Assembly (NCBI GenBank): GCA_023391095.1
Contig: JAEWBN010000018.1
Span: 1 to 64,000, forward strand
Direction: 5' to 3'
DNA length: 64,000 nt
Source of the DNA: Pseudomonadota bacterium
Lineage (GTDB): Bacteria > Pseudomonadota > Alphaproteobacteria > Rhizobiales > Devosiaceae
Within the stretch, counting starts at the first letter, position 1; every line of letters starts with the position of its first letter. Below the pieces are notes generated by a model. That model was not told the DNA's origin. It did not search any database and saw only the letters and a program-made list of their open reading frames with translations. The translations under genes were made by a program, and so were the position numbers. Shown here in pieces: positions 31,830 to 39,787 of this stretch.

Positions 31830-32257
31830 ACATGCTCATCTCGTCACTCATGTTCATTGCCCTGTTTGCTGTCGCAATCGCCCACTTTTCCTGGGCCATT
31901 GGCAGCACCTGGCCCATCCGCAACGAGAAGCTGCTGGCCCAGACCGTCGTGGGCACGGCTGGCATCGAGCGCATGCCGCCGCGCCTGGCCTCGCTGGCCG
32001 TGGCCATCGCCACCATGGCGGCTGGCATCTTCGGCCTGGCGCTCGCGGACCATGACAGTGGCGGCGCCTGGCTCTCGGCCATCGGCGCGTTGATCGGGCT
32101 GGTGTTCCTCGCGCGCGGCGTCATCGGCTACACCCCTTGGTGGGCCGCGCTGACGCCGGAGCCCAACTTCCGCTTCAATGACCGGCGGGTCTATTCTCCG
32201 CTCTGCCTCGTGCTCGGCGTGGGCTTTTTCGCGCTCGTCATCATCCGCCACATCTAA
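31826..32257 (+). CDS. DUF3995-type integral membrane protein
   Basis: A 143-residue protein with four membrane helices (about residues 3-25, 50-72, 77-97 and 120-141), and short charged loops between them. The N-terminal pattern HFSWAIGSTWPIRNEKLLAQTV and the region GYTPWWAAL fit the uncharacterised DUF3995 group. It is translationally coupled to ureF (ATGA) and precedes ureG by 11 bp, so it belongs to the urease operon. Homologues near urease genes occur in rhizobia. A role in nickel or urea transport is conceivable but unproven. Confidence 0.85.
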   Translation: MNMLISSLMFIALFAVAIAHFSWAIGSTWPIRNEKLLAQTVVGTAGIERMPPRLASLAVAIATMAAGIFGLALADHDSGGAWLSAIGALIGLVFLARGVIGYTPWWAALTPEPNFRFNDRRVYSPLCLVLGVGFFALVIIRHI

Positions 32258-32268
32258 GGGAACGCCCC

Positions 32269-32901
32269 ATGTCCAAGAGCCTCAACGGTCCTCTCCGCAT
32301 CGGAATTGGCGGCCCGGTGGGCTCGGGCAAGACGACCCTGTGCGAAATGCTGCTCAAGGCCATGCGCGACCGCTATTCCATGGCCGTGGTCACCAATGAC
32401 ATCTATACCCGCGAGGATGCGCTGATCCTCGCCCGGGTGCAGGCCATTTCCGAAGACCGCATTGTGGGGGTCGAAACCGGGGGCTGTCCGCACACCGCGA
32501 TCCGCGAAGACGCTTCGCTGAACCTGGCGGCTATCGACGATCTCAATCGCAAATTTCCCGATCTCGACATCATCCTGATCGAAAGCGGCGGCGATAACCT
32601 GGCCGCAACCTTTTCCCCGGACCTCGCCGACCTCACCATCTATGTGATCTCGGTGGCCCAAGGCGAGAAGATCCCCCGCAAGGGTGGACCGGCCATTTCC
32701 CGTTCGGACCTTCTGGTGATCACCCATACCGATCTGGCGCCCCATGTCGGCGCCAGCCTCGAGGTGATGGAAAGCGACACGCAGAAGGTGCGCGAGGGGC
32801 GGCCGTACGTGTTTACCGACCTGTTGCGCCGGGAAAGCCTCGACCAGATCATCGGCTTTATCGAAAAGCATGGCGGTTTTGCTGCGCAGGCCGCCGAGTA
32901 G
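32269..32901 (+). CDS. ureG: Urease GTPase UreG
   Basis: A 210-residue SIMIBI GTPase with P loop GIGGPVGSGKTTLCEMLL, the conserved VETGGCPHTAIREDASLN (the CPH metal motif) and the segment LIESGGDNLAATFSPDLAD. It hydrolyses GTP to drive nickel delivery from UreE to urease. It has no His-rich N-terminal extension. AAGGGAACG upstream supports ATG 32269. It ends the accessory set; a GNAT gene follows after 9 bp. Confidence 0.97.
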   Translation: MSKSLNGPLRIGIGGPVGSGKTTLCEMLLKAMRDRYSMAVVTNDIYTREDALILARVQAISEDRIVGVETGGCPHTAIREDASLNLAAIDDLNRKFPDLDIILIESGGDNLAATFSPDLADLTIYVISVAQGEKIPRKGGPAISRSDLLVITHTDLAPHVGASLEVMESDTQKVREGRPYVFTDLLRRESLDQIIGFIEKHGGFAAQAAE

Positions 32902-32910
32902 GCAGCGACG

Positions 32911-33360
32911 ATGGCGTATCTCCGGCTGCGCAAAGACCTGACGCAACGCTCCGCCCCGCCCAGCTGGCCCCAAGGCGTCCAGCCTGTGCTCCTGAACCCG
33001 GGCAATTCGCGCGCCGTCCATGAGCTTTTGACGGACGCGTTCCCGGACTTTCCACTATATGGCCAGTGGTATTCAGCCCTTGTCGCGGACAGCGAATATG
33101 ATCCAGACCTGTGCGTAGTGGCGCTGGGCGCTGGCGGCGCTATCGCCGGCTATGTGCAGTGCTGGACGTCCTGCTTCATCAAGGATCTGGTGGTCGCCCC
33201 ACCCTATCGCGGCAGCGGCATCGGCCTGGCCTTGATGCAGCATGTCTTCGGCCGGTTCGCCTATCGTGGCGCCGCAGCGGTGGATCTCAAGGTCGCCGTC
33301 GATGCCCTGCCGGCGAGGCGGCTTTACAGCCGCCTCGGCATGGTTGAGGTGGCGCACTAG
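32911..33360 (+). CDS. GNAT-family acetyltransferase
   Basis: A 149-residue GCN5-related N-acetyltransferase. The acetyl-CoA signature is KDLVVAPPYRGSGIGLALMQHVF (Q/RxxGxG/A variant), with LYSRLGMVEV in the C-terminus. It starts 9 bp after ureG and is probably cotranscribed. Its substrate is unknown. Its stop (TAG, 33358-33360) overlaps the stop of the convergent glgX. Confidence 0.88.
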   Translation: MAYLRLRKDLTQRSAPPSWPQGVQPVLLNPGNSRAVHELLTDAFPDFPLYGQWYSALVADSEYDPDLCVVALGAGGAIAGYVQCWTSCFIKDLVVAPPYRGSGIGLALMQHVFGRFAYRGAAAVDLKVAVDALPARRLYSRLGMVEVAH

Positions 33361-35372
33361 GCTTCCTTCGCCGTCGGACGGATCAGCGCCACGACAGAGC
33401 GCGGGGGCACGGTTGCGGTCCCGCCGGCAAAGCCGACCTCAAGCGTGGCGTCCGACTGGATGCCAACCGCCCAATCGCCTTCAGGCAAATGCGCGACAAC
33501 GGGCTCGATGCGGCGATTGAACCACACCAGCACTTCGTCGTCCTTGTGGCGCAGATGCATGCCGAGGACGGATGCCCCGGCATCGTTCCAGTCCTCTTCG
33601 GACATTTCCCGACCGTCCGGATGCAGCCAGACCACGTCACGCACGCCCTGCCGGTCCTGCCCGCTCAGCCAATGGTCATGGCTGATGGCCGGGTGCTCCT
33701 TGCGGAAGGCGTTGACCGCCGCAACGAAATCGACCAGCGCACCGTCGGCATTGTCCCAATCGACCCAGGTGATTTCGTTGTCCTGGGCATAGGCGTTGTT
33801 GTTGCCCTGCTGAGTGCGGTACATCTCGTCGCCCTGCTGGATGAGCGGCGTCCCGCGCGACAGGAACAGCGTGGCGAGCATGGCGCGGACATCGCGCCGG
33901 CGGGCGGCATTGACGTTTTCGTCTTCCGTCTCGCCTTCGACGCCGCAGTTCCAGGACTGGTTGTTGTTGTGCCCGTCCTTGTTGTTCTCGCCATTCGCCT
34001 CGTTGTGCTTGTCGTGGTAGCTGACAAGGTCCCTCAACGTGAAGCCGTCATGGACCGCGAGCATGTTGACGCCATGATGCGGCTTGCGGCCGGCAAAATC
34101 GAACAGTTCCGCCGAGCCGGATACCTTGCCGGCGAGCGCCCCGATTTTGGCCGGCTCGCCCTTCCAGAAGGCACGGATTTCATCGCGATAGGTGTCGTTG
34201 TGCTCCTGGAATTCCTGGCCGAACTTGCCCACGGCATAGCCGCCCGGGCCCGGATCCCAGGGCTCGGCAACCAGGATCACCTTGCTCAGCACCGGATCGG
34301 CCTTGATCTTCTGGAGCATCTCGGCTTCCGGATTGAACGCCGGATCGCGGCCCAGCACGGTGGCAAGGTCGAAGCGGAAGCCGGCGACGCCCAGTTCCTC
34401 GACATAGTAGCGCAGGCTCTCGATCACCAGCCGCTGCACGGCCGGATGATCGCAGCGCAGGGTGTTGCCGGTGCCGGTGTCGTTGACGAGGTACTTTTTA
34501 CCGTCCACGTCGACCCAGCGATAATAGGTCTGCGGATCAAGGCCCATCATGGAAAGGATCGGCCCCTGCTGGTCGCCCTCGCCGGTGTGGTTATAGACCA
34601 CGTCGAGGATCACGTTGATGCCGGCCTTGCGATAGGCATCGGTCATCACCCGCAACTCCTGCGGCCCGCGCGGCACCAGCCGCGGATCGACCGCAAAATA
34701 GGCGACGGGATTGTAGCCCCAGGCATTGGTGAGGCCGAGCGCCGGAAGGTGGCCCTCGTCGATCCAGGCGGCGGTGGGCATGAGCTGCACCGTATCGACG
34801 CCCAGATACTTGAAATGATCGATCACGCGCTTGGTGGTCAGCGCCGCCACGGTGCCGCGCAGCGGACCCTGCACGCTCGGGTGGCGCATGGTGAAGCCAC
34901 GAACATTGAGCTCGTAGAAGAGGTTCGGGATCTTCTTGCGCCGCGGCTTGGCCTTGTCCTCTGCCTCGCCGCGAATGATCGCCTTGGGCACCAGCGGGGC
35001 GGTGTCCACGGCCTCTTCCCGGCCCAGACGCAGGCGCGGCGAGCGCACGAATACCCGGTCGAGGTGGCGGGCATAAGGATCGACCAGAAGCTTGTTGGGG
35101 TCAAAGAAGAACCCCTGGTCCGGATCGTAGGGCCCATCGGCGCGCAGGCCATAACGGGCGCCCGGCCCGATATTGGCGATCAGGCCGGCGCGGATGTGGT
35201 CCTTGTGCACATCGAGTTCGAACCGGTCGATTTCTTGGTCCGCCTCGTCGAACAGGCACACCCATATGGTGGTGGCGCTTTCGGAATAGACAGCAAAATT
35301 CACCCCGTCGGGGGTCACCGTGGCGCCGAGCGCGTCGGTGCGCCCGGCATTGGGCACCAGTTCTGGTTTCAT
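33357..35372 (-). CDS. glgX: Glycogen debranching enzyme GlgX
   Basis: A 671-residue GH13 isoamylase-type enzyme, preceded by a carbohydrate-binding module 48 (GVNFAVYSESATTIWVCLFD). It carries the GH13 regions NVILDVVYNHTGEG, VAGFRFDLATVLGRD (catalytic Asp), VILVAEPWDPG (catalytic Glu) and VNMLAVHDGFTLRDLVSYHD. It removes alpha-1,6 branches from phosphorylase limit dextrins. ATG 35372 (MKPELVPNAGRTD) was chosen over an upstream open frame to 35522, as it matches the enzyme N-terminus. Last gene of the glg operon. Confidence 0.95.
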   Translation of the reverse strand: MKPELVPNAGRTDALGATVTPDGVNFAVYSESATTIWVCLFDEADQEIDRFELDVHKDHIRAGLIANIGPGARYGLRADGPYDPDQGFFFDPNKLLVDPYARHLDRVFVRSPRLRLGREEAVDTAPLVPKAIIRGEAEDKAKPRRKKIPNLFYELNVRGFTMRHPSVQGPLRGTVAALTTKRVIDHFKYLGVDTVQLMPTAAWIDEGHLPALGLTNAWGYNPVAYFAVDPRLVPRGPQELRVMTDAYRKAGINVILDVVYNHTGEGDQQGPILSMMGLDPQTYYRWVDVDGKKYLVNDTGTGNTLRCDHPAVQRLVIESLRYYVEELGVAGFRFDLATVLGRDPAFNPEAEMLQKIKADPVLSKVILVAEPWDPGPGGYAVGKFGQEFQEHNDTYRDEIRAFWKGEPAKIGALAGKVSGSAELFDFAGRKPHHGVNMLAVHDGFTLRDLVSYHDKHNEANGENNKDGHNNNQSWNCGVEGETEDENVNAARRRDVRAMLATLFLSRGTPLIQQGDEMYRTQQGNNNAYAQDNEITWVDWDNADGALVDFVAAVNAFRKEHPAISHDHWLSGQDRQGVRDVVWLHPDGREMSEEDWNDAGASVLGMHLRHKDDEVLVWFNRRIEPVVAHLPEGDWAVGIQSDATLEVGFAGGTATVPPRSVVALIRPTAKEA

Positions 35373-35385
35373 CGATAAAGCCGAT

Positions 35386-37020
35386 CTAGGTAATGACGCT
35401 GGGCTCGGTCCGTCCGGTTCGCGCCTTGATCCCCGCCAGTTGCTCTGCGATCCCGATAAGGGGTTCGAGGGCAAGCTGGGTGTCGAGATCGTGGCGTCCA
35501 TCGGCGGCCTCGTACCGTTCAAGATAAACGCGCAACGTGGCGCCTACCGTCCCGGTTCCTGACAGGCGCAGGACTATTCGCGATCCATCGGTGAAGCCGA
35601 TCCGCACGCCCTGCCTGGCGCTGGTCGAGCCATCGACCGGATCGTGATAGGTAAAGTCGTCGGCATAGGCCACCTGGAGGTCATCGGCGAATACCTTGCC
35701 GGCCAGGGACGGCAGCTGGGCGCGCAGATCGTCCATAAGCTGATTGGCAATGGCGCTATCGACCTCTTCATAGTCGTGGCGCGTATAGTAGTTGCGCCCA
35801 TAGGTCTGCCAGTGCTCGCGCACGATCTCGTCGACGCCCTGCCGGCGCACGGCCAGGATGTTGAGCCACAGCAGCACCGCCCAGAGCCCGTCCTTTTCCC
35901 GGACATGGTTCGAGCCGGTACCCGCGCTTTCCTCGCCGCAAATGGTGACGCGGCCGGCATCGAGCAGATTGCCGAAGAATTTCCAGCCCGTGGGCGTCTC
36001 GTGCATTTCGATGCCGAGCTTTTCCGCCACCCGGTCGGCCGCCGCGCTGGTGGGCATGGAGCGGGCGATGCCGGCAATGCCACTCTTGTAGCCGGGCGCG
36101 AGGTGGGCATTGGCGGCAAGCAGCGCCAGGGAGTCCGAAGGCGTCACGAACCGGTTCTTGCCGATGATCAGGTTGCGGTCGCCGTCGCCATCCGATGCGG
36201 CGCCGAAATCGGGCCCCTCGTCGGTCATCAGCAGGTCGAACATGTCCTTGCAATAGACGAGGTTGGGATCGGGATGCCCGTCGTTGAAGGACGGCGATGG
36301 CGTGCCGTTGATGACGGTGCCATCAGGCGCGCCGAGCATGCCCTCGAGAATGGCGTGGGCATAGGGACCGGTCACCGCATGCATGGCATCGAAGGTCATG
36401 CGGAAGCCGCCCGCGAATAGGCCGCGAATGGCGTCGAAATCAAACAGGGACTGCATCAGCGCCGCATAGTCGGCGACCGGATCGATCACCTCGACCACCA
36501 TGTCCCCAACCGTCTGGGTGCCGATGGTGCCCAGGTCGATATCGGGCGTATCGAGTGTCTTGTAGCTGTCGAGGACCTTGCTGCGGGCATAGACCGCGTC
36601 GGTGATCTTTTCGGGAGCCGGTCCGCCATTGCCGATATTGTACTTGATGCCGAAATCGCCCTCCGGCCCGCCGGGATTGTGGCTGGCGGAAAGCACAAGG
36701 CCGCCAAACGCCTTGTAATGGCGGATGACATGGCTTGCGGCCGGCGTCGAAAGCAGACCGCCCTGCCCCACCATGACCTTGCCGAACCCATTGGCCGCCG
36801 CGATGCGGATGGCCTTCTGGATCGCAACGTCATTGTAGAAGCGCCCGTCGCCACCGATCACCAGGGTCTGACCCTCATAGCCTTCAAGGCTGTCGAAGAT
36901 CGACTGGATGAAGTTCTCGACATAATTGGGCTGGCTGAACACGGGCACGCGCTTGCGCAGGCCTGATGTCCCCGGCTTCTGGTCGGCATAGGGCGTGGTC
37001 TTAATGATCTGCACTGTCAT
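35386..37020 (-). CDS. pgm: Phosphoglucomutase
   Basis: A 544-residue alpha-D-phosphohexomutase. The catalytic phosphoserine is in VLSASHNPGGPEGDFGIKYN, metal ligands in ASDGDGDRNLI, and sugar-binding loops in EESAGTGSNHVREKDG; the phosphate loop is VLRLSGTGTVGATLRVYL. It converts glucose-6-phosphate and glucose-1-phosphate, feeding GlgC. It overlaps the glgA stop by 20 bp, and glgX starts 13 bp downstream. Confidence 0.96.
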   Translation of the reverse strand: MTVQIIKTTPYADQKPGTSGLRKRVPVFSQPNYVENFIQSIFDSLEGYEGQTLVIGGDGRFYNDVAIQKAIRIAAANGFGKVMVGQGGLLSTPAASHVIRHYKAFGGLVLSASHNPGGPEGDFGIKYNIGNGGPAPEKITDAVYARSKVLDSYKTLDTPDIDLGTIGTQTVGDMVVEVIDPVADYAALMQSLFDFDAIRGLFAGGFRMTFDAMHAVTGPYAHAILEGMLGAPDGTVINGTPSPSFNDGHPDPNLVYCKDMFDLLMTDEGPDFGAASDGDGDRNLIIGKNRFVTPSDSLALLAANAHLAPGYKSGIAGIARSMPTSAAADRVAEKLGIEMHETPTGWKFFGNLLDAGRVTICGEESAGTGSNHVREKDGLWAVLLWLNILAVRRQGVDEIVREHWQTYGRNYYTRHDYEEVDSAIANQLMDDLRAQLPSLAGKVFADDLQVAYADDFTYHDPVDGSTSARQGVRIGFTDGSRIVLRLSGTGTVGATLRVYLERYEAADGRHDLDTQLALEPLIGIAEQLAGIKARTGRTEPSVIT

Positions 37021-38464
37021 GTGTCGTCATTCCGGTGAGCGAGGCATAGATCTGGGCATAGCGGGCGGCGCTGGTGGCCCAGCTCACATCCGACTTCATC
37101 CCGCGTCTCTGCATTTTCTTCCAGGTTTTCTGGTCGGCATAGAGGGCAAGCGTCCGGCGGATGGCATTGCCGAGTGCCCCTTCGTCGGGCGGGGCAAACT
37201 GCACGCCGGTCGCGACTTCCGCCTGCAAAGCAGCGACATTGGCATCGATGACCGTGTCGTTGAGCCCGCCAACGCGGCTGACCAGCGGCACGCAGCCATA
37301 GCGCAGGGCATAAAGCTGGGTGAGGCCGCAGGGCTCGAAACGCGATGGCACTACCATCACATCCGCACCGCCTTGCACCAGATGGCTCAGCATCTCGTTA
37401 TAACCGGTCACCAGCCCGACCCGTCCGGGATGGCGCATGGCGGCGGCGCGAATGGCGTTTTCAAGCTCGGCCTCGCCTGAACCCAGCACCGCCAGCTGTC
37501 CGCCTTCGGCGATCAGCATGTCGATATTGGCAGCGAGCAGGTCTATGCCCTTTTGCCACGTCAGCCGGCTGACCACGGAGAACAGGGGCCCGTCCGAAGC
37601 TTCAAGGCCGAACGCCTCCTGCAGGGCGCGCTTGTTGGCCTGCCGCCCCTGAATGGTGCCTGCGGTGAAAGTCTGGGCGAGCGACGTGTCGGTGGCCGGG
37701 TTCCAGGCCTCCATGTCGATGCCGTTGAGCACACCGAAAACAGTCGCGGAGCGGTTGTTGAGAAGACCATCGAGCCCCATGCCGAAGGCCGGCGTGCGGA
37801 TCTCTGCGGCATACGTAGGTGACACAGTGGTCACCACGTCGGCGCATTCGACGCCAGCCTTGAGATAGCCGACACCACCATAATATTCGACGCCCTCAAC
37901 AGAGAAGGCATGCGCGGGAAGCCGCAGCTGACCGAATATATCCGCCCCGAACGTGCCCTGGAAGGCCATGTTGTGGACCGTCATCACGGTCTTGAGGGTG
38001 GAGGACGGCCCGAACTTGACATAGGCGGGCACAAGCCCGGCCTGCCAGTCATGGGCGTGGATCACATTGGGCCGGTATCCCGGAACAAGGCCCAGGCCCA
38101 GTTCCGAAGCTACCCAGGACAGCGCCGCAAAGCGCTTCCAGTTGTCCGGCCAGTCCCAGCCGTCGGGCGACATATAGGGGTTGCCGGGCCGGTCATAGAG
38201 GGCTGGCGCATCGAGCACGATCAGGTCGAGCCCTGCCACGCGCCCGGCGATAAGCCTGCCTGTGACGCCGAACAGGTCTTCGAAACTGGCGACCTGCCGC
38301 CCGTCTTCCATCCGGGACGTGACGGAAGGATAGCCGGGCACCAGGGTCCGCATGCTGACGCCGGATTCGGCCAGGGCCGCCGGCAGGGCACCGGCCACAT
38401 CGGCCAGCCCCCCCGTTTTGATCAGCGGGTAGAGTTCGGACGTTACCGAAAGAACTTCGATCAT
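37001..38464 (-). CDS. glgA: Glycogen synthase
   Basis: A 487-residue GT5 enzyme with the ADP-glucose signature KTGGLADVAGALP (N-terminal KxGGL) and the C-terminal SRFEPCGLTQLYALRYG. ATG 38464 (MIEVLSVTSELYP) overlaps the glgC stop by 4 bp; the longer frame to 38536 was rejected. It extends alpha-1,4-glucan from ADP-glucose. The 3' end overlaps pgm by 20 bp, so expression is coupled. Confidence 0.96.
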   Translation of the reverse strand: MIEVLSVTSELYPLIKTGGLADVAGALPAALAESGVSMRTLVPGYPSVTSRMEDGRQVASFEDLFGVTGRLIAGRVAGLDLIVLDAPALYDRPGNPYMSPDGWDWPDNWKRFAALSWVASELGLGLVPGYRPNVIHAHDWQAGLVPAYVKFGPSSTLKTVMTVHNMAFQGTFGADIFGQLRLPAHAFSVEGVEYYGGVGYLKAGVECADVVTTVSPTYAAEIRTPAFGMGLDGLLNNRSATVFGVLNGIDMEAWNPATDTSLAQTFTAGTIQGRQANKRALQEAFGLEASDGPLFSVVSRLTWQKGIDLLAANIDMLIAEGGQLAVLGSGEAELENAIRAAAMRHPGRVGLVTGYNEMLSHLVQGGADVMVVPSRFEPCGLTQLYALRYGCVPLVSRVGGLNDTVIDANVAALQAEVATGVQFAPPDEGALGNAIRRTLALYADQKTWKKMQRRGMKSDVSWATSAARYAQIYASLTGMTTHDSADH

Positions 38465-39732
38465 CGATCCGCCAGATACTTGTTGACCATGGCCTGGGTG
38501 ATCAGCGTCACCCCGTCGGCGGAGCGCCGGAACCACTTGGCGTCGAATTCAGGGTCTTCGCCCACGACCAGTCCCTCGGGAATATTGACGCCGCGGTCGA
38601 TCACCACTTTCTTGAGCCGCGCATTCCGCCCGATGTCGCAATAGGGCAGCACCACCGCCTCATCGAGAACTGAATAGGAATGCACTCGCGAGCCGGTGGA
38701 AAGCAGCGTCTTCTGCAGGTGTCCACCGGAGATGATGCAATCGCCCGAGACCAGAGAATTGACCGCCGAGCCGCGCCGGCCGTCGAAATCATGCACGAAC
38801 TTGGCTGGCGGGGTGATCTCGGCATAGGTCCAGATCGGCCAGTCGCGATCGTAGAGATCGAGCTGCGGCTTGATATCGGTGAGGTCGATCGAGGCTTTCC
38901 AGTAGGCGTCGATGGTTCCCACGTCGCGCCAATAGCTGACGGACTCGTTGCTGGAGCGGACGCAGGAGCGCGGGAAGCGGTGAGCCCAGGCCGTGCCGTT
39001 CTTGACGATATAGGGAATGATGTCCTTGCCGAAGTCGCGGCTGGAACCCTCAGTCGCAGCGTCGCGCCGCAGCTGTTCCATCAGGAACCGCGTCTCGAAG
39101 ACATAGATGCCCATCGAGGCCAAAGCCATGTCCGGATTGTCCGGAATGCCCGGCGGGTCCTTGGGCTTTTCGACGAATTCGACCACGCGGTCGCGTCCGT
39201 CCACATGCATCACGCCGAACCCGGTGGCCTCCATGCGGGGCACTTCCAGACACCCGATGGTGACGTCTGCGCCCGTGTCCACATGCTGGCGCAGCATGAT
39301 TTCATAGTCCATCTTGTAGATATGGTCGCCCGCCAGGATGACGATATAGCGGGCGCCGGAATCCTCGATGATGTCCATGTTCTGGTACACGGCGTCGGCC
39401 GTCCCAGCATACCACATGTCCTCGCGCACCCGCTGCGACGCGGGCAGCACGTCGAAACTCTCGTTGCGTTCCTGACGCAGAAAGTTCCACCCGCGCGAGA
39501 GGTGCCGGATCAGGCTGTGCGCCTGATACTGAGTAGCCACCGAGATGCGTCGAATGCCCGAATTGATGGCATTGCTGAGGGCAAAGTCGATGATACGCGA
39601 CTTGCCGCCGAAATAGACCGCCGGCTTGGCGCGGCGGTCGGTCAGTTCCATCAGGCGCGTACCGCGCCCGCCCGCCAACACATAAGCCATGGCTTCACGA
39701 GCCAGTGGTGACGGAACCCGATAATCAGCCAT
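38461..39732 (-). CDS. glgC: Glucose-1-phosphate adenylyltransferase
   Basis: A 423-residue ADP-glucose pyrophosphorylase of normal length. The nucleotide motif is VLAGGRGTRLMELTDRRAKP, and the central catalytic site ILAGDHIYKMDYEIML and the VVEFVEKPKDPPGIP glucose-1-phosphate region are intact. The C-terminal domain is a left-handed beta helix. It commits carbon to glycogen. A strong GGAGGGATTAA Shine-Dalgarno precedes ATG 39732; glgA overlaps its stop. Confidence 0.97.
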   Translation of the reverse strand: MADYRVPSPLAREAMAYVLAGGRGTRLMELTDRRAKPAVYFGGKSRIIDFALSNAINSGIRRISVATQYQAHSLIRHLSRGWNFLRQERNESFDVLPASQRVREDMWYAGTADAVYQNMDIIEDSGARYIVILAGDHIYKMDYEIMLRQHVDTGADVTIGCLEVPRMEATGFGVMHVDGRDRVVEFVEKPKDPPGIPDNPDMALASMGIYVFETRFLMEQLRRDAATEGSSRDFGKDIIPYIVKNGTAWAHRFPRSCVRSSNESVSYWRDVGTIDAYWKASIDLTDIKPQLDLYDRDWPIWTYAEITPPAKFVHDFDGRRGSAVNSLVSGDCIISGGHLQKTLLSTGSRVHSYSVLDEAVVLPYCDIGRNARLKKVVIDRGVNIPEGLVVGEDPEFDAKWFRRSADGVTLITQAMVNKYLADR

Positions 39733-39787
39733 TTAATCCCTCCACTTGTGCCCGGGTTAAGCCGGGACGTATCACCCGCGAACCGTT

